12,257 nucleotides of DNA, from contig DKBG01000312.1 of the NCBI GenBank assembly GCA_002451155.1, positions 1 through 12,257 on the forward strand. Reading direction: 5' to 3'. The DNA is from Ignavibacteria bacterium UBA6906 (lineage in GTDB: Bacteria; Bacteroidota; Ignavibacteria; UBA10030; UBA6906). Both the position numbers and the translations under genes were made by a program. How positions within the stretch are numbered: the first letter of the stretch is position 1; each line of letters starts with the position of its first letter. Below the pieces are notes generated by a model, which was not told the origin of the DNA, searched no databases, and was given only the letters and a program-made list of their open reading frames with translations. This document shows positions 6,458-12,257 of this stretch, one piece after another.

Positions 6458-8214
6458 CGCCGGGCTCACAGCCATCGACCGCGTCTCTCCACCGCCTTAA
6501 CCCGGCGTGGATCAGTGCCGCGCTGCTCGGAAGTGTATGGGCTTCCGTCGAAATTGTCCTCGGAAGCTTTCTTCACAACATCCGTATGCCAATGGCCGGC
6601 ACGTTCCTGGCAGCATTCGGAGTCTGTCTCCTTGTGGCCGGATCACAGGTCTGGAATGTCAACGGCCTGCTCTGGAGAACCGGGGTGATCTGCGCACTGA
6701 TGAAATCGGTTTCCCCCAGCGCAGTCATCCTCGGTCCCATGGTCGGAATTGTCCTCGAGTCGGCGGTCCTTGAAGCAACCACACGACTCATCGGAAAGAA
6801 CCTGCTTGGATACCTCGCCGGGGGAGCCCTCGCCGTCTCTCTCCCGATCCTTCAACAAATTACAGGTGTCATCGTCCTGTACGGATTCGACGCGGCCCGG
6901 CTCTACGTCGCCCTCTACGACGTCGCGGCAAAAGCATTTCAGTGGTCCACCCTCGGCCCGGTGGACATTGTGCTCCTCCTGCTTCTCCTCACGGTCATCC
7001 TGGGACTCGCTGCGGCGATCATTGGCATGGCTGCGGGAAGTCGGGCGCGATCTCTCCCCTCCTCAGCGTCTACGGTCGCGCTGACGGCGACGTCATCGCC
7101 GTTCCTTTCCGAAGACTCGGACCAGCGGTACTCGCTGCCGCTGCTTGTCTCTCACATGCTCCTGATGCCGGCCGGCTTCGCCGCCGTGACCTACCTGCCT
7201 CTCTGGCTCTCCGTCGTTGCGGTCGGACTCTATCTGACGTTTGCGGTCATCCGGTATCCGCTCACCCGACGGAAATTCACTCGCGGTCGGCTCTGGGTAG
7301 AATTTGGCGTCGTGTCAATCCTCGCCGGTTTTCTCATGGGCGAATTGACGAGCAAGTCTCCCGGGTGGAGCTGGAGCGGCCTCGTCATCGGCATGCAGAT
7401 GGCACTGAGAGCCTCCCTGGTCATTGCCGCGTTTTCATCAATCAGCTTCGAGTTGAGAAACCCGGTCGTCATCCGATGGTTCCTCCATCGCGGGCTCGGA
7501 CAACTTTCCTCGGCACTCGATGTTGCGTTCGAAGCTCTGCCCGCTGTTACGGACTCTCTCGGAGAGGGAAGACGGTTTTTCACTCGACCGGTTGACAACG
7601 TCGCCCGTCTGCTTGCCACGGCACGTGATTGGCTCGCCGCCCGCAGCCAGGGCGGACGGCCGGCGGTGATTCTTCTCACCGGCCCACAGGGATCGGGAAA
7701 GACCGGATCGGTGATCTCCCTTGCGGAAAGTCTCCGCCGATACGGCCTCGCCATCCGGGGCGTCGCCTCCGTCTGTATTATGGATGAGGGGTCGCGGGCC
7801 GGATACGATGTGCTCGATCTGCACACGGGAGACAGGGTCGCGCTCTGCAGAACCGGAGGCCGTGATCAGCCGCTCTCTGCCGGACAGTTTTCCTTCTTCC
7901 GTGAAGGATTCGAATTTGGTTTCCGCATCCTGCTGAACAACAGACACCAGGAGCGCGCAGAGCTGGTTATTCTCGACGAGGTGGGACCTCTCGAGCTTGA
8001 CGGCAAAGGGTGGTCACCCGCCCTGTCCGAAATTCTGAGGGGTGACTCGACTCTGTTGCTCCTGACCGTCCGGCCGAAACTCGTTGACCAGGTCTGCCAC
8101 CGCTGGAATCTCCAGCCTGCTGCGCTCTGGGACTCGGAACGCCTGAACCTCGCAGATGCGGCCCGCGCAGTCCTGAATATGACCGGCAGAACCGGATCTC
8201 TGCTCGCCGGCTGA
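6454..8214 (+). CDS. Multi-pass membrane protein fused to a C-terminal THEP1-like P-loop NTPase; possible single-chain ECF-like transporter
   Basis: A 586-residue protein in three parts. Residues about 15-195 hold six hydrophobic helices with conserved-looking motifs SFLHNIRMPMAGTFLA (38-53) and LMKSVSPSAVILGP (82-95), resembling the size and helix count of an ECF-transporter S component. Residues about 225-395 hold further helices, then an amphipathic stretch (LRNPVVIRWFLHRGLG, FEALPAV) that recalls the coupling helices of an EcfT/CbiQ T component. Residues about 400-586 are a P-loop NTPase: Walker A GPQGSGKT (410-417) and Walker B LVILDEVGPLEL with D508/E509, the pattern of the THEP1/NTPase_1 family rather than an ABC ATPase (no LSGGQ seen). 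GTG 6454 overlaps the mobA stop (GTGA), with AGGAA nine bases upstream. The NTPase call is strong. The transporter reading is inference, and the link to Mo cofactor or molybdate rests only on position. Confidence 0.8.
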   Translation: MTPGSQPSTASLHRLNPAWISAALLGSVWASVEIVLGSFLHNIRMPMAGTFLAAFGVCLLVAGSQVWNVNGLLWRTGVICALMKSVSPSAVILGPMVGIVLESAVLEATTRLIGKNLLGYLAGGALAVSLPILQQITGVIVLYGFDAARLYVALYDVAAKAFQWSTLGPVDIVLLLLLLTVILGLAAAIIGMAAGSRARSLPSSASTVALTATSSPFLSEDSDQRYSLPLLVSHMLLMPAGFAAVTYLPLWLSVVAVGLYLTFAVIRYPLTRRKFTRGRLWVEFGVVSILAGFLMGELTSKSPGWSWSGLVIGMQMALRASLVIAAFSSISFELRNPVVIRWFLHRGLGQLSSALDVAFEALPAVTDSLGEGRRFFTRPVDNVARLLATARDWLAARSQGGRPAVILLTGPQGSGKTGSVISLAESLRRYGLAIRGVASVCIMDEGSRAGYDVLDLHTGDRVALCRTGGRDQPLSAGQFSFFREGFEFGFRILLNNRHQERAELVILDEVGPLELDGKGWSPALSEILRGDSTLLLLTVRPKLVDQVCHRWNLQPAALWDSERLNLADAARAVLNMTGRTGSLLAG

Positions 8215-8223
8215 AACGGGTTC

Positions 8224-8245
8224 TCTCCCGGGATATGATCTCCCG
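8224..8245 (+). repeat. Short direct repeat / weak hairpin in the gap before the haem protein gene
   Basis: TCTCCCG occurs at 8224-8230 and again at 8239-8245, a 15-base period. CGGGA (8229-8233) can also pair with TCCCG (8241-8245) around a 7-base loop. It could be an operator or a weak terminator after the long gene train, but it has no T-run and the stem is only 5 bp. Function not shown. Confidence 0.3.
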
Positions 8246-8285
8246 TGAGGCGTTCCCGGCACCCTCATCGCAAGAGAGGTGAACT

Positions 8286-8879
8286 ATGAAGCCACATTCC
8301 GTTGCCTTCCTGACCTTCTGCTTCCTCGCCGCACCTCAAACCGTTTTCGCACAGAACGTAACAGCGGCCCCCGACACTGCTGAATTGCTGGCTCGGGCCC
8401 GCACAGCCACTGGCGAGCTTCTGCAACGCACCAGAGAGGTTCTTCTCCGGCATCTGGCCGCCCGCGGGCCGGCAGGAGCAGTAATGGCGTGCGCCGACAC
8501 CGCACAGCAGTTGAATGCCCTGGTGGAACAATCACACTCGCTCTCCATCAGACGCATAAGCGACAAGTGGAGAAATCCTGCGGATGCTCCCGATTCCTAC
8601 GAATCTGAAATTCTGGCCAAGATGAACAATCTGCTGCGGGAAGGATCGCTTCCCGAGACGACAGAAATATACGGCCTGGTTCGCAGCGGGAAGAAGGTCC
8701 TCTTCCGATATATGAAGCCCATTGTTGTGCAGGGGGTGTGCCTGTCCTGCCATGGAGATCCCGGGAGCATCTCACGCGAGGTGGCAGGAATCCTCTCCGC
8801 ACGCTATCCTGACGATACGGCGACAGGATACTCGGCCGGGCAACTGCGCGGCGCGGTCAGCGTGACGATTCAGCCTTGA
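8286..8879 (+). CDS. Secreted Tll0287-like (DUF3365) haem c protein
   Basis: A 197-residue exported protein with an N-terminal signal peptide (KPHSVAFLTFCFLAA, likely cleavage after VFA near residue 22) and a DUF3365/Tll0287-like domain. One haem c site is visible, CLSCH (C152, C155, H156). Family landmarks include AVMACAD with C69, RISDKWRNPADAPDSYE, and a C-terminal GYSAGQLRGAVSV. In the cyanobacterial member, as I recall it, the haem iron is ligated by the motif His and a Cys in the position of C69; that assignment here is inference. Members are often sensor domains or small periplasmic redox proteins; this one stands alone with no kinase part. The Shine-Dalgarno GAGAGGTG precedes ATG 8286 by about five bases. 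It is separated from the preceding gene by 71 bases and followed by a hairpin, so it may be its own unit or the train's last gene. Confidence 0.87.
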   Translation: MKPHSVAFLTFCFLAAPQTVFAQNVTAAPDTAELLARARTATGELLQRTREVLLRHLAARGPAGAVMACADTAQQLNALVEQSHSLSIRRISDKWRNPADAPDSYESEILAKMNNLLREGSLPETTEIYGLVRSGKKVLFRYMKPIVVQGVCLSCHGDPGSISREVAGILSARYPDDTATGYSAGQLRGAVSVTIQP

Positions 8880-8898
8880 CGGGGGCATGACCCCCCGT
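8879..8898 (+). terminator. GC-rich hairpin at the end of the haem protein gene
   Basis: ACGGGGG (8879-8885) pairs with CCCCCGT (8892-8898) across a 6-base loop, a perfect 7-bp stem beginning at the last base of the stop codon. No T-run follows, so it is not a textbook intrinsic terminator; it may stabilise the mRNA 3' end or slow polymerase. Confidence 0.5.
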
Positions 8899-8948
8899 AT
8901 CAGATTCATGCATCTCATTGGATGAAGCTGTACCACACTCGGACGTTC

Positions 8949-8954
8949 AGGAGA
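8949..8954 (+). promoter_or_regulatory. Ribosome binding site of the OsmC-family gene
   Basis: AGGAGA seven bases before ATG 8962. I find no convincing -35/-10 pair in the 82-base gap upstream. Confidence 0.7.
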
Positions 8955-8961
8955 ACCACCA

Positions 8962-9414
8962 ATGTCGAAACGACAGGCTGTTGTGAAACATATTCAGGGT
9001 GTCACCTTCGCTGCAAAAGCAGATTCCAACCACTGGGTCATGATGGATGGCCCTGTCGAGTTTGGCGGGAGCAACGCCGGTCCGCGCCCGAAGGAACTCC
9101 TCCTCATGGCACTTGGCGGATGCACAGCAAGCGATGTTGCGTCGGTCCTGCGGAAGAAACGTGTCCCATTCCACGGGTTCCAGGTCAATCTGAACGCGAA
9201 CACGGCAGAGGAACATCCCCAGGTATATACGGATATCCATATTGAATTTGTGTTTTGCGGTGACGGCATCAATTCCGCCGACGTCGAGCGTGCCATTGAA
9301 CTCTCAACAACGAAATACTGTTCCGTCTCGGCGATGCTGCGTCCCAACGTCACTATCACACATTCGTACCGGATCGAACCTGTTACCGTATCCGACATGG
9401 CAATGTCTGCGTGA
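8962..9414 (+). CDS. OsmC-family protein
   Basis: A 150-residue cytoplasmic protein of the OsmC/Ohr superfamily, whose best-known members reduce organic hydroperoxides with a Cys pair. Both landmark Cys are present: C54 in LLLMALGGCTASDV and C120 in STTKYCSVSAML, followed by the family-typical NVTITHSYRI strand. The overall pattern (GPRPKELLLMALGGC) fits the general OsmC/YhfA-like branch rather than Ohr or stress-induced OsmC proper, so peroxide reduction is possible but not assured. Some OsmC-like proteins lie in rhodanese and sulfur-carrier neighbourhoods, and thiol or persulfide chemistry would fit this window; that is inference. It is separated from the haem gene by an 82-base gap with a hairpin and faces the - strand pair convergently. 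Confidence 0.87.
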   Translation: MSKRQAVVKHIQGVTFAAKADSNHWVMMDGPVEFGGSNAGPRPKELLLMALGGCTASDVASVLRKKRVPFHGFQVNLNANTAEEHPQVYTDIHIEFVFCGDGINSADVERAIELSTTKYCSVSAMLRPNVTITHSYRIEPVTVSDMAMSA

Positions 9415-9714
9415 GGCTGCCCGCCGGATGCTACCTCGCCGTTCATCTGTTCATCGCCACTCCGTCTTCGCCCCTCTGGTCCCCGGCAACGGAGGGCAAA
9501 GAGCACAGGAGCGCATTCCACAGGTCCATTTCTCGTTCACCAATCAGGCGCTGAAGGCAGCGAGATTCCACCCTTCCGGGTGACCCCTGTTATCTCGATC
9601 GCGGCCGCGACAGCCCCCTTCCGCAAGTGCCGGTGGAGCGGACGGGCAAAAGCAACACGAACGGGAGAGAAACAAGGATGGGGCGAGATGATCGGAGGGA
9701 ATTGTCCTCGAGCG
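9415..9714. other. Convergent intergenic region without a supported gene
   Basis: 300 bases between the ends of two convergent genes. The short open frames on either strand lack ribosome sites and recognisable protein features. Two inverted repeats are visible: CACCC/GGGTG at 9569-9582 (5-bp stem, TTCC loop), and a perfect 12-base palindrome TCGCGGCCGCGA at 9599-9610. Neither is followed by a T-run in either direction. I see no tRNA, repeat array or mobile element here. Confidence 0.6.
9599..9610. repeat. Perfect 12-base palindrome
   Basis: TCGCGGCCGCGA reads the same on both strands. It lies between two convergent genes. It could bind a dimeric protein or be a chance product of GC-rich sequence; no second copy was noticed in the window. 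Confidence 0.3.
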
Positions 9715-10959
9715 TCAGAAACCGATACCGACTCCCAGAGCAATCGTGAACACCGTGTAGTCGTTGTACTCGTCGTTGGACCTGTTCGACAACGCTCCCC
9801 CGCTGAGCGCGAGGTCAAACCCGACCGCATCGGTCAACTCAACGTATCGTGAAAGATAGAATTCCCCTGAAAATCGGGTGTCAACGCGGTTTCCCGGGAG
9901 CGCGTTCCCCGCAAGATCGAAGGCGGGAGCGAGATAGGTACGCCTCGCCATTTCACCCGAGAGCTGAAGCGACAGGCGGAGAGGAAGCTGCTGCCGGAAG
10001 GTAAGCTTCAGCTCGGGGCCCTGGTAGCTGAAGAAATCATTATAAATGTCCTCGCTCAACCCGAGCGTATTGGCAAACTGTGCGACATACCTCGCACTAT
10101 CGCTCAGGTTGACGCGGATGCGGGCGACGGCAAGGAGCGATCCGGAACCCCAGGTCGATCCCAATTCACCGCCAAGATCAATGATAAAGGCGTTTGCCGT
10201 GGAGGGATTGACCACAACGCCGCCTTTCTTCTGTGAACCCTGCCCCGGGGAGGAATTACCGGCTCCCTTACCTTTTCCGTTGCCGTTCCCCGGAGTTGTG
10301 TAGGTCTCAAACAGGGATGTGCTGTCAAACGTTCCTGTTGTGAAGTGCTTGATGCCACCCGCGGCAAAGACACTCCCCTCTATTCCACCGCCCAGTGGGC
10401 CTCCGATTTTCGCTGTAAGGAGATCCAGGACGTTGGACAACTCCGGAACATAGACATAATACCGGAAACCCAGTTCGTTTGTGAGGAGCGTGAACGAAGT
10501 CCGGGCGCTCATGAATTTGATGGACCCGGTGACAGTTCCGCCGACATTGTCGTACTCACGGAACGCCTCCCGGTCATGCCGGGCCCCGAATTTCGCCCGG
10601 AGGGAAAGGGTATTGCCGACAAAGGTCTCATCAGACGGTGGTTCTCCATTCTGACCCTTCCACTCCCGTGTTGGAAACCGGTGGAGATAGTCGCCCTGAA
10701 GAAAGTGTTCGTAGTACGTCCTGTCGCCAATCTGGTTAAACAGCATAAGCGAGCCTACGTACATGACCTGAACCCGTGATATCTCTTCGCCCGCCCCCCA
10801 TTTCAGCTCGAGGTACCCCTGATTCAGCTGGTCTGGGCGCTCGTCGTAGTTGTACAGAGGGTTTGTGTTGTATCCCTGCGTTGACGAGAGATATCCCCCC
10901 CATTGCGCGGATACAGTCGAGACAACCAGCATCACCAGTCCAGCCGCTTTACCCAGCAT
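9715..10959 (-). CDS. Predicted outer-membrane beta-barrel protein paired with a polysaccharide synthase
   Basis: A 414-residue exported protein that I cannot assign to a named family. It starts with a signal peptide (LGKAAGLVMLVVSTVSA, cleavage likely before QWGGYLS), then shows alternating hydrophobic/polar strands rich in Tyr, Gly and Leu, and ends VGIGF with a terminal Phe, the usual C-terminal signal for outer-membrane assembly. A Gly/Asn/Lys-rich insert at about residues 222-247 (plus-strand 10218-10296) looks like a flexible surface loop. The start at 10959 is chosen for the signal peptide and GGAGG four bases upstream; an in-frame Met at 11037 would bury the signal and is rejected. 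The gene overlaps the end of the glycosyltransferase gene by 11 bases, so the two are coupled. An export pore for the polymer made by that enzyme is the inferred role, by analogy with PgaA- and BcsC-like barrels. Confidence 0.75.
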   Translation of the reverse strand: MLGKAAGLVMLVVSTVSAQWGGYLSSTQGYNTNPLYNYDERPDQLNQGYLELKWGAGEEISRVQVMYVGSLMLFNQIGDRTYYEHFLQGDYLHRFPTREWKGQNGEPPSDETFVGNTLSLRAKFGARHDREAFREYDNVGGTVTGSIKFMSARTSFTLLTNELGFRYYVYVPELSNVLDLLTAKIGGPLGGGIEGSVFAAGGIKHFTTGTFDSTSLFETYTTPGNGNGKGKGAGNSSPGQGSQKKGGVVVNPSTANAFIIDLGGELGSTWGSGSLLAVARIRVNLSDSARYVAQFANTLGLSEDIYNDFFSYQGPELKLTFRQQLPLRLSLQLSGEMARRTYLAPAFDLAGNALPGNRVDTRFSGEFYLSRYVELTDAVGFDLALSGGALSNRSNDEYNDYTVFTIALGVGIGF

Positions 10960-12232
10960 GAGACCTCCGTTCCAGGTCAGGGTCAACCCGCTCGGTTTTG
11001 TCCCAGACCCGTTCCCCTTTGCTCGCCACTTCCGCATACCAGGCCTTCAGAACGACATAGATCCATAGTTGACAGTAGGTAAAATACATCAGTGCAATTA
11101 GTGCAGCGTTTGTTGCCGAATCTTCGCCGTCGTATGAGAGCGCCAGGTAAATTTCTCCAATGAAGAGAACAAACGCCATCATCCACACGAGTGTGTACGG
11201 TCCCGGCAGCGCAATATTCACAAGGTTCGCCACGCTCAACACAAAAAGGAGAAGGGATATGACAATCGCGAAGAAAAACAGGTAATACAGTGACAGGGTA
11301 TACAACAGATCGAAGGCAAGCCGTTTACTGCGAAAACCGGGAAGTTCGCGTAGAAATTTCGCGATCACATAGTTATTCCCCCGGACCCAGCGCATTCTCT
11401 GACGAACCCAGACGCGCCATACCTGCGGCTCCTGTTCAAAGGTCACTGCATACGGGATGTACTTTATCGTGTATCCAAGCTGGTAGATCCGAATGCTCAA
11501 TTCAGAGTCTTCCGTCAATGCATCCTCGTCCCATCCGTTCAACTCACGGAGAACCCGGGTCCAGACAACGAAGTTGGTCCCGGGAAGCGTGGCAATGGAA
11601 TGCATCTGCCATCGTCCCGCCTGGAGGATTGACTGGAAGCTCAGTGTTTCGATATTTATGAACCGGGTAAGCAGGGTTGCGTTTCGGTTAACGGTCCTGA
11701 ACTTACCGAGTGCCGCCCCGAGCTCCGGGAACAGCAGTAATTGGGCGACAAGGTAACGTAGAGCTGACGGAGCCGGAGTGTTGTCCGCATCATAAACGGC
11801 CACCACCTCGCTGGCAACCTGCCGGAACGCAACATTCAACGCGCGGGACTTTCCCCTGCCGCCCTCACCCGGCGGGATCGTCAGCAGACGAACCCGGGGA
11901 TCCTTCGCCCCCGCTGCTTCAACGATCTCTCCTGTGGCATCGGTCGATGCATCGTCGACGATCAGGATCGTCAGCCGGTCCGATGGGTACTCCAGGGCAC
12001 AGAGTGCCTCAAGCGTCCTGCCGATCACCTTTTCCTCGTTGTGTGCGGGCACGAGAATCGTACAAGACGGAAATTCAAAATCCCTCCCATCGATCCGCGT
12101 TCTCTCCCGGAGCGACCGCACATAGTTGATATACCCGAATACTGTCAGGACGAATTGGTACGCAATCATGAACCAGATCAGAATGACCGCCAGAACGAAG
12201 AGCGCGCTGAGATCGACTTCCAGGCCGGTCAT
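10949..12232 (-). CDS. Processive family-2 glycosyltransferase (polysaccharide synthase), membrane-bound
   Basis: A 427-residue inner-membrane GT2 enzyme of the PgaC/BcsA/chitin-synthase type, which adds sugars from an NDP-sugar to a growing chain and moves it across the membrane. One N-terminal helix (about 8-34) precedes the catalytic domain. Its motifs are in order: VPAHNEE (61-67), VDDASTD (92-98), DAD (148-150), TED (240-242, catalytic base) and RQRMRW (277-282, the Q(Q/R)xRW motif of processive enzymes). About three to four C-terminal helices follow (305-400), then a short cytoplasmic tail with VWDKTER. There is no PilZ domain, so it is closer to PgaC-like synthases than to BcsA. ATG 12232 has a weak GGTGGA upstream; the frame stays open to the window edge, so a slightly earlier start is possible. 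The sugar is unknown. Confidence 0.9.
   Translation of the reverse strand: MTGLEVDLSALFVLAVILIWFMIAYQFVLTVFGYINYVRSLRERTRIDGRDFEFPSCTILVPAHNEEKVIGRTLEALCALEYPSDRLTILIVDDASTDATGEIVEAAGAKDPRVRLLTIPPGEGGRGKSRALNVAFRQVASEVVAVYDADNTPAPSALRYLVAQLLLFPELGAALGKFRTVNRNATLLTRFINIETLSFQSILQAGRWQMHSIATLPGTNFVVWTRVLRELNGWDEDALTEDSELSIRIYQLGYTIKYIPYAVTFEQEPQVWRVWVRQRMRWVRGNNYVIAKFLRELPGFRSKRLAFDLLYTLSLYYLFFFAIVISLLLFVLSVANLVNIALPGPYTLVWMMAFVLFIGEIYLALSYDGEDSATNAALIALMYFTYCQLWIYVVLKAWYAEVASKGERVWDKTERVDPDLERRSHAG
10964..10968 (-). promoter_or_regulatory. Ribosome binding site of the barrel protein gene, inside the glycosyltransferase gene
   Basis: GGAGG on the - strand, four bases before the ATG at 10959. 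It lies within the last codons of the upstream gene and decides the start. Confidence 0.7.
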
Positions 12233-12257
12233 GGACGTCCACCCGCAGCGACAATCC

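Noticed and set aside
7438..7947. - strand open frame opposite the membrane-NTPase gene
   Set aside because: Antisense shadow over the well-supported Walker A region; no motifs and no ribosome site recognised.
8211..8239. Possible promoter before the haem protein gene (TATGAT at 8234-8239)
   Set aside because: The -10-like hexamer has no matching -35 at the right distance (only TGAAAC), so it is not reported as a promoter.
10960..11037. Longer N-terminus for the barrel protein
   Set aside because: It would place 26 charged and polar residues before the signal peptide and lie inside the glycosyltransferase gene; a good GGAGG marks 10959.
1..12257. CRISPR arrays, tRNA/rRNA genes, insertion sequences, phage or transposase genes
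   Set aside because: Read through for regular repeats, cloverleaf-like stems and transposase or integrase motifs; none was seen.

Overview
The window is GC-rich, densely coded bacterial DNA with clear Shine-Dalgarno sites and stop/start overlaps (ATGA, GTGA). It looks like a Gram-negative anaerobe or facultative anaerobe: it has a periplasmic-type molybdoenzyme, a predicted outer-membrane barrel ending in Phe, and signal peptides. From recall only, the gene mix resembles Chlorobiota/Ignavibacteria-like bacteria. Nothing here fixes the phylum.

Layout. (1) Bases 1-8214 on the + strand are one tightly packed gene train. It begins with a polysulfide/thiosulfate reductase-type respiratory complex: catalytic Mo-bisPGD subunit psrA (5' end outside the window), four-cluster ferredoxin psrB and NrfD-type membrane subunit psrC. 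Two YeeE/YedE sulfur-transport half-proteins follow, then a membrane-anchored rhodanese-fold protein without the catalytic Cys, a small carboxymuconolactone-decarboxylase/AhpD-like protein, mobA (which makes the bis-guanine-dinucleotide Mo cofactor that psrA needs), and a 586-residue membrane protein fused to a THEP1-like P-loop NTPase. (2) Bases 8286-8879 encode a secreted Tll0287-like (DUF3365) haem c protein, followed by a GC hairpin. (3) Bases 8962-9414 encode an OsmC-family protein. (4) Bases 9415-9714 are a 300-base convergent gap with no gene that I can support. (5) Bases 12232-9715 on the - strand are a two-gene unit: a processive family-2 glycosyltransferase overlapping a gene for a predicted outer-membrane barrel.

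How the parts fit. PsrABC would exchange electrons between quinone and a sulfur substrate at the periplasmic face. The YeeE/YedE pair would move a reduced sulfur species across the inner membrane, and the rhodanese-fold and CMD proteins could handle or sense persulfide or redox state. MobA supplies the cofactor. The membrane-NTPase fusion, translationally coupled to mobA, is the least explained part: its N-terminal half looks like an ECF-type S-plus-T membrane module and its C-terminal half is an NTPase. It is the best candidate here for an undescribed system. The - strand pair looks like an independent polysaccharide synthesis/export unit.
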